Shown here one piece after another: positions 38,357-47,690 of a stretch of DNA of 64,000 nucleotides. The stretch's first letter is position 1. Each line of letters starts with the position of its first letter. This stretch comes from Leifsonia xyli subsp. xyli str. CTCB07 (GTDB lineage: Bacteria; Actinomycetota; Actinomycetes; Actinomycetales; Microbacteriaceae): contig NC_006087.1 in NCBI RefSeq assembly GCF_000007665.1, positions 2,356,001-2,420,000 on the forward strand. Direction: 5' to 3'. The translations under genes were made by a program, and so were the position numbers. Under the pieces are notes generated by a model, which worked only from the letters and a program-made list of their open reading frames with translations, was not told where the DNA came from and did no database searches.

Positions 38357-39643
38357 ATGGCAGAGACGTACCGCACAGCATCCCTCGACGAGCACTCGGC
38401 CCGGGCCCTCGCCGCGAACGGCTTGCGGCTGGCGCTGGTGGACACGGCGGACGAGGCCACGTTCACGGAGTGGATCCGGTCGGGCTTCCGAGGGTTCCAC
38501 GACCGCCAGCCGAGCGACAAGACGCTCGCGGAAGCCCGGGGCTATCTGGCCGACCGGCGCACGACGGCGGTCTACGAAGACGATCTGCCAAACGCCTGGC
38601 CGGTCGGCACCGTCAACTCGTGGGTCGCGCCGCTGACGGTCCCCGGCGGGGGCACACTCGACACCTGGGCGATCAGTTCGGTGACCGTCTCACCCACGCA
38701 CCGACGGCGCGGGATGGCGACCGCTCTGCTCGGAGCCGAGTTGCGGACCGCGCACCGGCTGGGCGTCCCGGTGGCCGTCCTCACCGTCTCCGAGTCGGTC
38801 ATCTACGGTCGCTGGGGCTTCGGACCGGCGACATACGCGGCATCCTGGGCCGTCGACACCAAGCGGGTCCGCTGGGCCGGTGGCGACACCCCTGGCCGCC
38901 TGGCCTTCACCTCGCCCGACGAGTACCGCGAGACCGGCCACCGGGTCCTCGATCGCGCGATGGCCGCACGGGCAGGGGAGATCGGGATGACGCCCTTCCT
39001 CGCCGACCAGCTCATCGGGCCGCTCAGCGACACCCCCGATCGGGAGAAGCACCGCCTGGTCCGCTACGACTCCCCCGCCGGCGAGCCGGAGGGCTTCGTG
39101 AGCTTCACCGTGACGGCGACCGACGACGTCGTCCGCCACACCGTCGAGGTTCGCCACCTCGCCGCAGCGACCGACGCCGCCCTCGCCGCCCTGTGGCGCT
39201 TCCTGCTGGAACTCGACCTGGTCGCCGTTGTGAAGGCGTCGATCCGCGACGTGGACGAACCGCTGCAAGCTCTCGTCTCCGATGTCCGCGGAGCGCAGCT
39301 GACCGGCGCCGAGGACCACCTGTGGATGCGCATCCTGGACGTCCCCGCCAGCCTCGAAGCCCGCAGCTACGAGCGCGACGGCTCGCTCGTGCTGGAGGTG
39401 ACCGACGACCTCGGGATGGCCGCCGGGCGCTATCGCCTGACCGTCGCCGGCGGCGCTGGACGGGTGGAGCGGACGGACGATGCCGCGGAGGCGACCCTGC
39501 CAGTCGCCGCGCTCGGGAGCGTGTACCTCGGGCACGACAGCGCGCGGGCGCTGGGCGTGGCCGGGCGTATCCGCGGGGATGTCGCCGCACTCGACAGGCT
39601 GTTCCGCACGTCGGTGCCGACGCGGTTGAGCATGTGGTTCTGA
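38357..39643 (+). CDS. Eis-like GNAT acetyltransferase
   Basis: A 428-residue protein of the Eis class: an N-terminal GNAT domain (about 25-160, with the acetyl-CoA loop VSPTHRRRGMATALL), a second GNAT-like domain, and a C-terminal SCP2-like domain (about 320-428) ending in LSMWF. In Eis enzymes the free C-terminal carboxylate takes part in catalysis, and the terminal Phe here fits. They acetylate amines, including aminoglycosides. ATG 38357 has GGAGGG directly upstream. Intact. Confidence 0.88.
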   Translation: MAETYRTASLDEHSARALAANGLRLALVDTADEATFTEWIRSGFRGFHDRQPSDKTLAEARGYLADRRTTAVYEDDLPNAWPVGTVNSWVAPLTVPGGGTLDTWAISSVTVSPTHRRRGMATALLGAELRTAHRLGVPVAVLTVSESVIYGRWGFGPATYAASWAVDTKRVRWAGGDTPGRLAFTSPDEYRETGHRVLDRAMAARAGEIGMTPFLADQLIGPLSDTPDREKHRLVRYDSPAGEPEGFVSFTVTATDDVVRHTVEVRHLAAATDAALAALWRFLLELDLVAVVKASIRDVDEPLQALVSDVRGAQLTGAEDHLWMRILDVPASLEARSYERDGSLVLEVTDDLGMAAGRYRLTVAGGAGRVERTDDAAEATLPVAALGSVYLGHDSARALGVAGRIRGDVAALDRLFRTSVPTRLSMWF

Positions 39644-39743
39644 GGTCCGCCGCCCGCCTCGCGTGACGCGGAGGAGTCATACGCGAGAGACGCGCGAATG
39701 CCCTCCGCCGCAGACGGGGCGGGGGAGAGTCCGGCGGCGGGGA

Positions 39744-41060
39744 TCAGCGGGAGGCGTCAGCAGGCGAAGGGGCCTCGCCCACGAGGTCGTGACGCACGAC
39801 GATCTCGTCGCGAGCCGGGCCCACGCCAATCGCCGAGATGCGGGCGCCGGACATGCGCTCCAGGGCGTGTGTGTAGTCCTGCGCGTTCTTCGGGAGATCC
39901 TCGAAGCGGCGCGCGCCGCTGATGTCCTCGGTCCAGCCGGGGAACTCCTCGTAGATCGGCTTCGCGTGGTGGAAGTCGCTCTGGGAGGCGGGCACCTCGT
40001 CGTGTCGCACGCCGTCCACGTCGTAGGCGACGCAGACCGGGATGCGCTCGATGCCGGTGAGGGTGTCCAGCTTGGTCAGCACGAAATCGGTGACGCCGTT
40101 GACGCGCGCGGTGTACCGGGCGATCGGGGCGTCGTACCAGCCGGTGCGGCGCGGCCGGCCGGTGGTGGTGCCGAACTCGAAGCCGCGCTCGCGCAGGAAC
40201 TCGCCCCACTCGTCGAACAGCTCGGTCGGGAACGGGCCCGACCCAACGCGCGTGGTGTAGGCCTTGACGATGCCGATCACGCGGTCGATGCGGTTCGGGC
40301 CGATTCCGGAGCCGGTCGCAGCGCCGCCAGACGTGGAGCTGGAGGAGGTGACAAACGGGTACGTGCCGTGGTCGACATCCAGCATGGTGGCCTGGCCGCC
40401 CTCGAACAGCACGTACTTGCCGTCCTCCAAGGCCTGGTGCAGCAGCAGCGAGGAGTCGACCACCATCGGGCGCAGGCGCTCGGCGTAGCTCAGCAGATCG
40501 TCAACGATCTCGTCCAAGCCGATGGCGCGGCGGTTGTAGACCTTCACGAGCAGGTGGTTCTTCTGGTCGAGCGCCCCCTCGACCTTCTGGCGCAGAATGT
40601 TCTCGTCGAAGAGGTCCTGGATGCGGATGCCGACGCGGTTGATCTTGTCCGCGTAGGTCGGTCCGATGCCGCGGCCCGTCGTGCCGATCTGGCGCTTGCC
40701 GAGGAAGCGTTCGGTCACCTTGTCGATCGTGCGGTGATAGTGCGTGATGACGTGCGCGTTGGAGCTGATCTTGAGGCGGGAGACGTCCACGCCGCGGGCG
40801 ATGAGGCCGTCCAGCTCCTGGAAGAGCACGTCGAGGTCGACCACGACGCCGTTCGCGATGACCGGGGTGACGCCCCCAGTGAGAATGCCCGACGGCAGCA
40901 GGTGCAGCGCGTACTTCTCGTCGCCGACGACCACCGTGTGCCCGGCGTTGTTGCCGCCGTTGAACTTGACCACGTAGTCGATGCGGCTGCCGAGGAGGTC
41001 GGTGGCTTTCCCTTTGCCTTCGTCGCCCCACTGGGCGCCGATGATCACGATCGCGGGCAC
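39744..41060 (-). CDS. purA: Adenylosuccinate synthetase
   Basis: A 438-residue GTP-dependent enzyme joining IMP and aspartate, the first step to AMP. The N-terminal [14 protein letters not shown] (P-loop and catalytic Asp13), [27 protein letters not shown] and [12 protein letters not shown] motifs are all present. The C-terminal 12 residues ([13 protein letters not shown] region) are slightly longer than usual. Start GTG 41060. Intact, single gene. Confidence 0.97.
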   Translation of the reverse strand: MPAIVIIGAQWGDEGKGKATDLLGSRIDYVVKFNGGNNAGHTVVVGDEKYALHLLPSGILTGGVTPVIANGVVVDLDVLFQELDGLIARGVDVSRLKISSNAHVITHYHRTIDKVTERFLGKRQIGTTGRGIGPTYADKINRVGIRIQDLFDENILRQKVEGALDQKNHLLVKVYNRRAIGLDEIVDDLLSYAERLRPMVVDSSLLLHQALEDGKYVLFEGGQATMLDVDHGTYPFVTSSSSTSGGAATGSGIGPNRIDRVIGIVKAYTTRVGSGPFPTELFDEWGEFLRERGFEFGTTTGRPRRTGWYDAPIARYTARVNGVTDFVLTKLDTLTGIERIPVCVAYDVDGVRHDEVPASQSDFHHAKPIYEEFPGWTEDISGARRFEDLPKNAQDYTHALERMSGARISAIGVGPARDEIVVRHDLVGEAPSPADASR

Positions 41061-41267
41061 TGTTCGTATCCTCTCGGTGGACGGGCGCGCCGCCGCCGGG
41101 GCGCGCGGTCGTCACACCCGATCCTATCGCGGGCGGCCGCTGGGCCGTCCCGCGCCGGGCCCGGTGGAGGCGGGCGGCGCGCCGGTGCGGGGAAACCGGC
41201 GGCGGGAAGCGGGCTGGGCGGCGTTCGCCGGCCGGGAGTCCCCGGAGAGGACAGCCCGGGGAGAATC

Positions 41268-41283
41268 TGCACAGCATTGTGCA
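41268..41283. promoter_or_regulatory. Probable operator of the YhgE operon
   Basis: TGCACA-GCAT-TGTGCA is a perfect inverted repeat lying 19 bases before the tetR start, just upstream of its -10 box. Autoregulation by the TetR protein is the simple reading. Confidence 0.6.
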
Positions 41284-41290
41284 ATATGCT

Positions 41291-41296
41291 TACGAT
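41291..41296 (+). promoter_or_regulatory. -10 box, leaderless promoter of the YhgE operon
   Basis: TACGAT ends six bases before ATG 41303, so the message probably starts with the ATG. No ribosome site is visible for this start. Confidence 0.5.
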
Positions 41297-41302
41297 AGCG
41301 CC

Positions 41303-41956
41303 ATGCCGCCCCCCACCCGCACCCCTCGGCGCGACGCCACTGCGAACCGGGAGGCGATCCTCGTGGCCGCAGCGGCGGCGTTCAACGAGGACATCGACGC
41401 TTCCCTCGAGACGGTGGCCGCGCACGCCGGGCTCAGCCGTCGCGCTATCTACGGGCACTTCGCCACCCGCGACGAGCTGCTGACCGCGGTGTTCACCCGG
41501 GGCGCCGCCAGCCTCGCCGCCCTGCTCGTCCCGGTGTCGCATCCGGATCCCCGGGTCGAGATCGCCCTGTACGGCGCGACGCTCTGGGCCGGGGTCGAGC
41601 ACATCCGGGTCAGCGCGGCGCTGGCCGTCCGCGGTCCGCACCGGGCCACGGTGGTCGCAGCGCTCGACCCGGCGCGCGAGCGGCTGCGCACGACGGTGCG
41701 GCGCGGGATGGCCACGGGCGCAATCCGCGCCGACCTCGATCGCGAGACCATCACCCGGCTGATCGAGAACGCCGCCGTCTCCGTGCTGGACGAGGCCACG
41801 CGCACCGGGCTCTCCGATGCCGACGGGCACCGGCTGGTCATGCTGGCCGGACTGTCCGCGGCCGGAGTGGGATGGCAGGCGGCCGGAACGCTGATCGACG
41901 AGACCCCCGAGCTGGCCTTCGGGGCTTTGGCCGCCGAGGGGGCGAACAACCGATGA
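41303..41956 (+). CDS. TetR-family regulator of the YhgE operon
   Basis: A 217-residue regulator. N-terminal helix-turn-helix at about 10-55 (AILVAAAAAFNEDIDASLETV, HAGLSRRAIYGHFATRDEL), then an alpha-helical sensor domain. ATG 41303 is preferred over the GTG/TTG-type start at 41279 because of the -10 box position. Its stop overlaps the next gene (ATGA), so it is the first gene of a three-gene operon. Intact. Confidence 0.88.
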   Translation: MPPPTRTPRRDATANREAILVAAAAAFNEDIDASLETVAAHAGLSRRAIYGHFATRDELLTAVFTRGAASLAALLVPVSHPDPRVEIALYGATLWAGVEHIRVSAALAVRGPHRATVVAALDPARERLRTTVRRGMATGAIRADLDRETITRLIENAAVSVLDEATRTGLSDADGHRLVMLAGLSAAGVGWQAAGTLIDETPELAFGALAAEGANNR

Positions 41957-42669
41957 GGGTCGTGCTCGACAGCGTCTCCAAGGGCGCGCGCAACGCGGCC
42001 CTCCCGCCCACCTCCCTCACCTTCCAGACCGGCCAGGCCACGCTCGCCCGGGCCGAGACCGAGCAGCGGCCGGCCGTCCTCGGCCTGATCGCCTCCGGGC
42101 GGATGCGGCCCGACGCCGGAACGGTCACGATCGACGGGGCGACCGACGCCGCCGCTCTGCGCCGCAGGGTCGCCCTCATCGACGCGACCGACGTGTGCGA
42201 GCCGGCCCCGGATGTCACCGTCGCCGGGATCGCGGCGGAGGAGCTCATGTTCGCCGGGCGACCGTCCTCCCCCCTCGCCGTCAACCGGCGACTGGCCGAG
42301 CTGGGCGCCTCGGAGTTCGCGCGCTACGCCATCGGGACCGTGCCGCCGACCGCCCGCATCCGGCTGCTCGCCGAGCTGGCGCTGATGCGGAAGAGCGTGG
42401 AGGGGCTCGTCATTGTATCCCCCGACCGGCACGGCGGCGACCCGGTCGAGTGGTGGCGGTTCGCCCGCGAGCTCGCCGGACGCAGCATCGCGGTGCTCAT
42501 CGTCGCGGGCGACGCCTCCGCCGCCGCCATCGCGGCGGAGTCCCTGGTCTCCCGCCTGGACGAGATCGGAGGCCCCCGAACCTTCGACGAAGACCCCGGC
42601 CGCGACGACACCGACGCTCTCCCCGATGTGGTCATGACCGAACCCGAACAGGCCGAGGAGCGCGCGTGA
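41953..42669 (+). CDS. Degenerate ABC ATPase-like protein, YhgE-associated
   Basis: A 238-residue protein with the outline of an ABC ATPase but without its motifs. The place of Walker A reads RAETEQRPAVLGLIA, with no GxxGxGKS/T; PDAGTVTIDGATDAAAL follows as in real ATPases; the signature LSGGQ region reads VPPTARIRLLAELAL; the Walker B position reads VEGLVIVSPDRHG, without the catalytic glutamate. So it can hardly bind or split ATP in the usual way. Because the frame is clean and coupled at both ends, it looks maintained rather than decayed. Function unknown; probably a partner of YhgE. Confidence 0.65.
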   Translation: MRVVLDSVSKGARNAALPPTSLTFQTGQATLARAETEQRPAVLGLIASGRMRPDAGTVTIDGATDAAALRRRVALIDATDVCEPAPDVTVAGIAAEELMFAGRPSSPLAVNRRLAELGASEFARYAIGTVPPTARIRLLAELALMRKSVEGLVIVSPDRHGGDPVEWWRFARELAGRSIAVLIVAGDASAAAIAAESLVSRLDEIGGPRTFDEDPGRDDTDALPDVVMTEPEQAEERA

Positions 42670-44519
42670 AGATCCCGCAGATGATCGCGGCGGAGTTCCG
42701 CCGGCTGACCGCCAGCCCGATGGCCATCGTCGCGCTCATCGCACTGATGTGCGTCCCCGTGTTGTACGGGGGCCTGTACTTGTGGGCCAACCAGGACCCG
42801 TACGCCCATCTCAACCGGATACCGGCGGCCATTGTCGTGGACGACACCGGCACGACCACCGACGGCAAGAGCGTCAACTACGGCGACCAGGTGGCCGACC
42901 AGCTCATCGAGGACGGCGCGTTCCAGTGGCACCGCGTCGCCTCCGGTTCCGCGGCCGCGGGCGTGGACAACTCGAAATACGACTTCAGCGTCACCTTCCC
43001 GGCGGGCTTCTCCGAAGCCCTCGCTTCGGCCTCCGGTTCGGGCCCGCACCGCGCGGTGGTCACCCTCACGACAAACGACGCGAACAGCTATCTCGCCTCG
43101 ACCATCGGCGCCCAGGCCGGAGAGAAGATCCGCACCTCCATCGTCAAGCGGGTGAACGAGGAGGCAGCGCAGCTATTCCTTCTGGGCCTCGCCGATATCC
43201 GGTCGAGCCTGGTCACAGCCGCGGACGGCGCGCAGCAGCTGGCCGAGGGCAGCGCCGCCGCGCGATCGGGAGCGGGCGAACTCGCCGACGGGACGGCGCA
43301 GGTCGCGACGGGCTCGCACACACTGGCAGAAAGACTGGGCGAACTCACCTCGGGAGCGCAACAGGTCTCCACCGGCGCCGCCCAGGTCGCCGCGGGGAGC
43401 AACCAGCTCGCCGCGAAGGCGGCGCAGGCCAGCCGGGCCGCCGCGCAGCTGGCGGCGGACGCCCCCGCCGCCGGACAGCAGCTCATCCAGAAGCTGCAGG
43501 ACGACGGAGCCGACCCCGCGGTCATCGCCCAGGTTCAGGCCGCCCTCAGCGACATCGACGGCAAGGTGCAGTCGGGCAACGCCCAGATCCAGGAGGCTGT
43601 CGGCCCGGTGGGCCAGCTCGCCGACGGCGCCAGCCACGTCGCGTCCGGGGCGGCCGAGGTCGCCGCTGGATCGGCTCAGGCGCAGTCCGGCGCGGCGCAG
43701 CTCGCTCTCGGCGCGAACGCCGCAGCCTCGGGCGCCGCCCAGCTCCAGGACGGTCTGACCACCCTGTACGACGGCGCGGCGCACTTGCACGACGGTCTCT
43801 CCAGCGGCGTCAGCCAGATCCCGGACGCCTCCCCGGACCTGCAGAAGAAGCAGGCGTCCACCATCGCCGACCCGGTGAACCTGAAGAACGAGTCGATCAC
43901 CTCCGCCGGAACCTACGGCGCGGGCCTCGCGCCGTTCTTCGTCGCCCTCGCCGGCTGGATCGGCATCTACGCGCTGTTCCTGATCATCAAGCCGGTCTCC
44001 CGCCGAGCCATCACCGCACTGCACTCGCCCGTCAAGATAGCCCTCGCCGGCTGGCTGACCCCGGGCCTGCTCGGGGCGGTGCAGATGGTCGGACTGTTCG
44101 CGATCGTGTCGGGGGCCCTTGGCTTCGGCATCCAGAACCCGCTCGGGATGTACGGGCTGATGGCCCTCGCCTCCGTCACCTTCGCCGCGATCATCCTCGC
44201 GCTGAACGTGTGGCTCGGAAGCGTGGGGCAGTTCCTCGGGCTCGTGCTGATGGTGCTGCAGCTGGTGACGGCGGGCGGGACCTTCCCCTGGCAGACGCTG
44301 CCCCGTCCGCTCGCCGCACTGCACCACGTGCTGCCGATGTCGTATGCCGTGGACGGGATCCGTCAGCTGATGTACGGCGGCAACCCGGCGACGGCGTGGG
44401 CGGATGCGGGCGTGCTGGCGCTGTGGCTGCTCGTCGCGCTGCTGCTGGCGGCGATCGGGGTGACCCGGATGACGCACTTCCGCACCCTGCGCGATCTGCG
44501 GCCCTCGCTGATCGGCTGA
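42666..44519 (+). CDS. YhgE/Pip-family membrane protein
   Basis: A 617-residue protein: one N-terminal helix (about 18-40), a long extracytoplasmic region with many A-x-G-A-x-x-L-A-x-G repeats (about 200-390) that should form a coiled stalk, then five helices (about 430-600; YAVDGIRQLMYGG near the end). Family members include phage-infection proteins and ESX-related membrane proteins; the transport role, if any, is unknown. GTG 42666 overlaps the upstream stop by four bases. Intact. Confidence 0.87.
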   Translation: MKIPQMIAAEFRRLTASPMAIVALIALMCVPVLYGGLYLWANQDPYAHLNRIPAAIVVDDTGTTTDGKSVNYGDQVADQLIEDGAFQWHRVASGSAAAGVDNSKYDFSVTFPAGFSEALASASGSGPHRAVVTLTTNDANSYLASTIGAQAGEKIRTSIVKRVNEEAAQLFLLGLADIRSSLVTAADGAQQLAEGSAAARSGAGELADGTAQVATGSHTLAERLGELTSGAQQVSTGAAQVAAGSNQLAAKAAQASRAAAQLAADAPAAGQQLIQKLQDDGADPAVIAQVQAALSDIDGKVQSGNAQIQEAVGPVGQLADGASHVASGAAEVAAGSAQAQSGAAQLALGANAAASGAAQLQDGLTTLYDGAAHLHDGLSSGVSQIPDASPDLQKKQASTIADPVNLKNESITSAGTYGAGLAPFFVALAGWIGIYALFLIIKPVSRRAITALHSPVKIALAGWLTPGLLGAVQMVGLFAIVSGALGFGIQNPLGMYGLMALASVTFAAIILALNVWLGSVGQFLGLVLMVLQLVTAGGTFPWQTLPRPLAALHHVLPMSYAVDGIRQLMYGGNPATAWADAGVLALWLLVALLLAAIGVTRMTHFRTLRDLRPSLIG

Positions 44520-44553
44520 GGCGAGGCCGGCGCTGTGTGTCGGCGGCCCAGGC

Positions 44554-44559
44554 TACACT
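44554..44559 (+). promoter_or_regulatory. -10 box, leaderless phosphodiesterase promoter
   Basis: TACACT ends six bases before GTG 44566 with no ribosome site in between; a leaderless transcript is likely. Confidence 0.5.
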
Positions 44560-44565
44560 CGCCTC

Positions 44566-45408
44566 GTGGCTGCACGCTTACGCATTCTGCACCTCAGCGA
44601 CACGCACCTGTGCGGCGACGGCCGGCTGCACTACGGGATGGTCGACACGCTCGCCGCCCTCGACCGGGTGCTGGCGCACGCCTCGTCGCTGGACGCTGTG
44701 GATATGGTGGCCGCCTCCGGGGATCTCTCCGACGACGGCAGCCCCGCGTCGTACCGGCTGCTGCAGGAGCGGCTCGAACCGTGGGCGGCCGAACGCGGGG
44801 CGGTGGTCGCGTACGCGATGGGGAACCACGATCTGCCGGACGCCTTCGAGTCCGTGCTCGGGCCGCGCGAGCGCGCACTCGACGCGAACGGCTTCCGCAT
44901 CCTCACCGTCGACACCACCGTGCCCTGCGCCGGCTACGGGCGCGTGGACACCGCCCAGCTGGACCGTCTCAGCGAAGCCCTCGCGGAGCCGTCCGAGCAC
45001 GGGACGGCAATCGTCCTGCACCACCCGCCCGCGCCGCCGACGACCAGGCTCTTCGACACGCTCCGCCTGGTCGACCCCGAGCCGCTGCTCGAGGTGTGCT
45101 CAGCCGGAGACGTCCGGCTGATCCTCGCCGGCCACTACCACCACGCGCTCGTGACCGCGGGCGGCGCGCGGCATCCCGATCGTCGTGGCGCCGGCCGTCG
45201 CGAACACGACGGACATCCTGTGGCCGCCGCCCGGGGAGCGGGCGGTGCGGAGGTCCGCCTTCGCGCTGGTCGACCTCCCCGCGAACGGACACGCCGGGCG
45301 CATGTCGTCGCTGTCCCGGCCGAGGGCGACGGTGAGACCGTCTACGCCCTCGACGCGCAAGCGGTGGCCGGGATCGCCGCCGCCGCGGGCTGGCGGGGCG
45401 AAGGCTGA
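44566..45408 (+). pseudogene. Calcineurin-like phosphodiesterase, two cancelling frameshifts
   Basis: A metallophosphoesterase of the CpdA/GpdQ type: LHLSDTHLCG (metal ligands Asp, His), AASGDLSDDG, AMGNHDLPD and LAGHYHHAL carry the di-metal site, all intact within residues 1-200. After LVTAGGA near 45170 the sense moves to another frame (PIVVAPAVANTTDILW, ERAVRRSAFALVDLPANG), then near 45325 returns (GDGETVYALDAQAVAGI) and ends normally at 45408. The two opposite indels leave an open frame of normal length in which about 53 residues are scrambled. All metal ligands precede the scrambled part, so some activity may survive. Confidence 0.75.
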
Positions 45409-45511
45409 TGCGGTTCACTCCCCTTGTGAGGTCTTGTGGCGTCTTGTGGCGACCGGCTGGGCGGCCGAAGCCGACGGTGTGACAGAGCGACCGCTGACCT
45501 GACCTGACCGC

Positions 45512-46168
45512 TTACGCGAATGGGACGTGCTGCACGACCCACGCGTGCATCGCGACAGCGGCCGCCGCTGACGCATTGATCGACCGGGTGGAGCCGAACT
45601 GGCTGATCTCCACCACCGTGTCCGCAGCCGCGATCGCCGGCTCGGAGAGCCCCGGGCCCTCCTGCCCGAACAGCAGCACGCACTCCCGCGGCAGCCCCGT
45701 CGTCTCGATCCGGACCGAACCGGGAACATTGTCCACCGCCACGATCGGGAGGCCATCCGCGCGCGCCCAGGCGACGAAGGAATCGACATTGTCGTGGTGC
45801 CGGAGGTGCTGATAACGGTCTGTGACCATGGCGCCCCGCTTGTTCCAGCGACGCCGGCCGACGATATGCACCGTGTCTGCGGCGAACGCGTTGGCGCTGC
45901 GGACGATCGAGCCGATGTTCATGTCGTGCTGCCAGTTCTCGATGGCGACATGGAACGGGTGGCGGCGCTGGTCAAGATCCGCCACGATCGCCTCCATCCG
46001 CCAGTAGCGGTAGCGGTCGATCACATTGCGGGTGTCTCCGGTCCGGAGGAGTTCGGGGTCGAAGACGGGGTCCGCGGGCCAGGGGCCGGGCCAGGGGCCG
46101 ACACCGTGCGCGGTGAGTTCGGGGCTGGGGGTCGCCTGCCCCGGCGCTGCGTGCTCCGAGTTGTCCAC
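45512..46168 (-). CDS. SpoU/TrmH-family RNA methyltransferase
   Basis: A 218-residue SAM-dependent 2'-O-ribose methyltransferase of the SPOUT class. Motif 1 is NIGSIVRSANAF, motif 2 is CVLLFGQEGPGLSE and motif 3 is GSTRSINASAAAAVAM, which form the knotted SAM site. An N-terminal extension of about 50 residues includes RNVIDRYRYWRMEAI. The RNA target (tRNA or 23S rRNA) cannot be told from sequence. Intact. Confidence 0.9.
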   Translation of the reverse strand: MDNSEHAAPGQATPSPELTAHGVGPWPGPWPADPVFDPELLRTGDTRNVIDRYRYWRMEAIVADLDQRRHPFHVAIENWQHDMNIGSIVRSANAFAADTVHIVGRRRWNKRGAMVTDRYQHLRHHDNVDSFVAWARADGLPIVAVDNVPGSVRIETTGLPRECVLLFGQEGPGLSEPAIAAADTVVEISQFGSTRSINASAAAAVAMHAWVVQHVPFA

Positions 46169-46263
46169 CGGTCAAGGGTATCCGCGCTGGACGGCCGCTC
46201 ACCCCGGCGGCGTTCCCGGAAAGCCCGGACCTGCGGAAAACCCCGCGGCACTGCGCGGGGCAA

Positions 46264-46269
46264 TATGCT
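46264..46269 (+). promoter_or_regulatory. Putative -10 box of the HAD phosphatase gene
   Basis: TATGCT lies 33 bases before GTG 46303 in a locally AT-richer spot. No clear -35 box. Moderate support only. Confidence 0.3.
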
Positions 46270-46302
46270 GGGTCCATCGGATCTCCATCGAAAGGGGTGC
46301 CC

Positions 46303-47100
46303 GTGACGCGGCGCGACGAGATCGAATGCTGGCTCACTGACATGGACGGCGTGCTTGTCCACGAGAACAAGGCGCTGCCCGGCGCCCCGGCGCTGATTCA
46401 GCAGTGGCGGGATCAGGGCACACCGTTCCTGGTGCTCACCAACAACTCGATCTACACCCCGCGCGATCTCGCCGCCCGGCTCCGCGCGTCCGGCCTGGAC
46501 GTCCCCGAGGAATCCATCTGGACCTCCGCTCTGGCGACCGCCGACTTCCTCCGCCAGCAGAATCCCGGCGGGAGCGTCTACGTCATCGGCGAGGCCGGTC
46601 TGACCACGGCGCTGCACGAGGCCGGATTCATCATGACGGAGACGAATCCGGACTACGTGGTCGTCGGCGAGACGCGCAGTTACTCGTTCGACGCCATTAC
46701 CAAAGCCATCCGCCTCATCGGCAAAGGCGCACGGTTCATCGCGACCAACCCGGACGCGACCGGGCCGAGCGCCGAGGGCCCACTGCCCGCCACCGGCGCG
46801 GTCACCGCGATGATCACCAAAGCGACCGGGATGAAACCCTACGTCATCGGCAAGCCCAACCCGATGATGTTCCGCTCCGCACTCAACCGGATCGGCGCGC
46901 ACTCGGAGAACACCGCGATGATCGGCGACCGGATGGACACCGACGTCGTCGCGGGCATTGAGGCCGGACTCCACACCATCCTGGTGCTCACCGGCATCAG
47001 CGACCAAGCGGAGATCGACCTCTATCCGTTCCGCCCGGACGAGATTCTCCCGGGTGTGGACGCCCTCGTCGCACGCGAACCGGTCGAGTCCGAGTTCTGA
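46303..47100 (+). CDS. HAD-IIA family phosphatase (NagD-like)
   Basis: A 265-residue sugar or nucleotide phosphatase with a type IIA cap. Motif I DMDGVLVHEN (about 11-20), motif II VLTNNSIYTP, lysine motif VIGKPNPMMF and motif IV MIGDRMDTDVVAG are all present. GTG 46303 is chosen because GAAAGGGG is seven bases before it; the GTG two codons earlier overlaps that site. Substrate unknown. Intact. Confidence 0.9.
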   Translation: MTRRDEIECWLTDMDGVLVHENKALPGAPALIQQWRDQGTPFLVLTNNSIYTPRDLAARLRASGLDVPEESIWTSALATADFLRQQNPGGSVYVIGEAGLTTALHEAGFIMTETNPDYVVVGETRSYSFDAITKAIRLIGKGARFIATNPDATGPSAEGPLPATGAVTAMITKATGMKPYVIGKPNPMMFRSALNRIGAHSENTAMIGDRMDTDVVAGIEAGLHTILVLTGISDQAEIDLYPFRPDEILPGVDALVAREPVESEF

Positions 47101-47125
47101 CGCACCACAAGAAAGCAGCACCGCC

Positions 47126-47675
47126 ATGCGGGATGTGACACCCGAGTCGCTCACCCTCGTCCGGATGGCCGTGCGCGAAGCCGCACGGGACGCGTGGAAC
47201 GCTCTCCGCACCGCGCATCCAGACGACAGCTTCTACTACTTCGGCCTTTGGACGACCCCGCTGGCGCACCGGCCCGCCCCGACGGCCGCCTCGATCGAGG
47301 GCCTCGACCGCGCGGTGGCAGAACTGCGCGCGGACGGGGTGGAGCGCCGGCACGACGAGCTGCGCTGGTCGGTCAACGACTCCCCGTATGTACGGCGATG
47401 AGCGCTTCCATACGGTGGCCGCACTGTTCGAGGAGTTCGGCTCGCCGTTCGACCGTCCGCCCGCGACCGGCGAGGCCCTCCTCGGCTGCCTCCGCGGAGC
47501 GCTCTCCGACCTGGACGCCGAGGGGTGCTTCGGCAGCGGTAAGCAGCGGAACGCCGTGGTGGTCAACCTTAGCTTCCCCGGCGCGGACACTCCCGGCGAG
47601 CTGATCGCCCAGGCCCGATCGCTCAACCCCGCGAGCGCACTGGCCCGCTACGAACACGACCTCGGCGGGCGCTGA
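47126..47675 (+). pseudogene. DUF4303 protein, frameshifted
   Basis: The sense runs in one frame from ATG 47126 (VRMAVREAARDAWNALRTA, DSFYYFGLWTTPLAHRP, ELRWSVNDSPY) and from about 47390 in another (MYGDERFHTVAALFEEFGS, RNAVVVNLSFPG) to TGA 47675. Together the parts give about 182 residues with the DUF4303 pattern, a family of immunity-like or uncharacterised proteins. One indel in or near TATGTACGG splits it. As read the product is cut in half. Confidence 0.7.
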
Positions 47676-47690
47676 CCGGCCGGGGTCAGC
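47671..47690. terminator. Possible bidirectional terminator stem
   Basis: GCTGACC (47671-47677) and GGTCAGC (47684-47690) pair around a six-base loop exactly where the converging DUF4303 and septum-protein genes end, covering both stop codons. No T run; support is position and symmetry only. Confidence 0.4.

Noticed and set aside
42749..45121. 790-codon frame across YhgE and the phosphodiesterase
   Set aside because: Out-of-frame shadow, Arg/Gly-rich, crosses two real genes.
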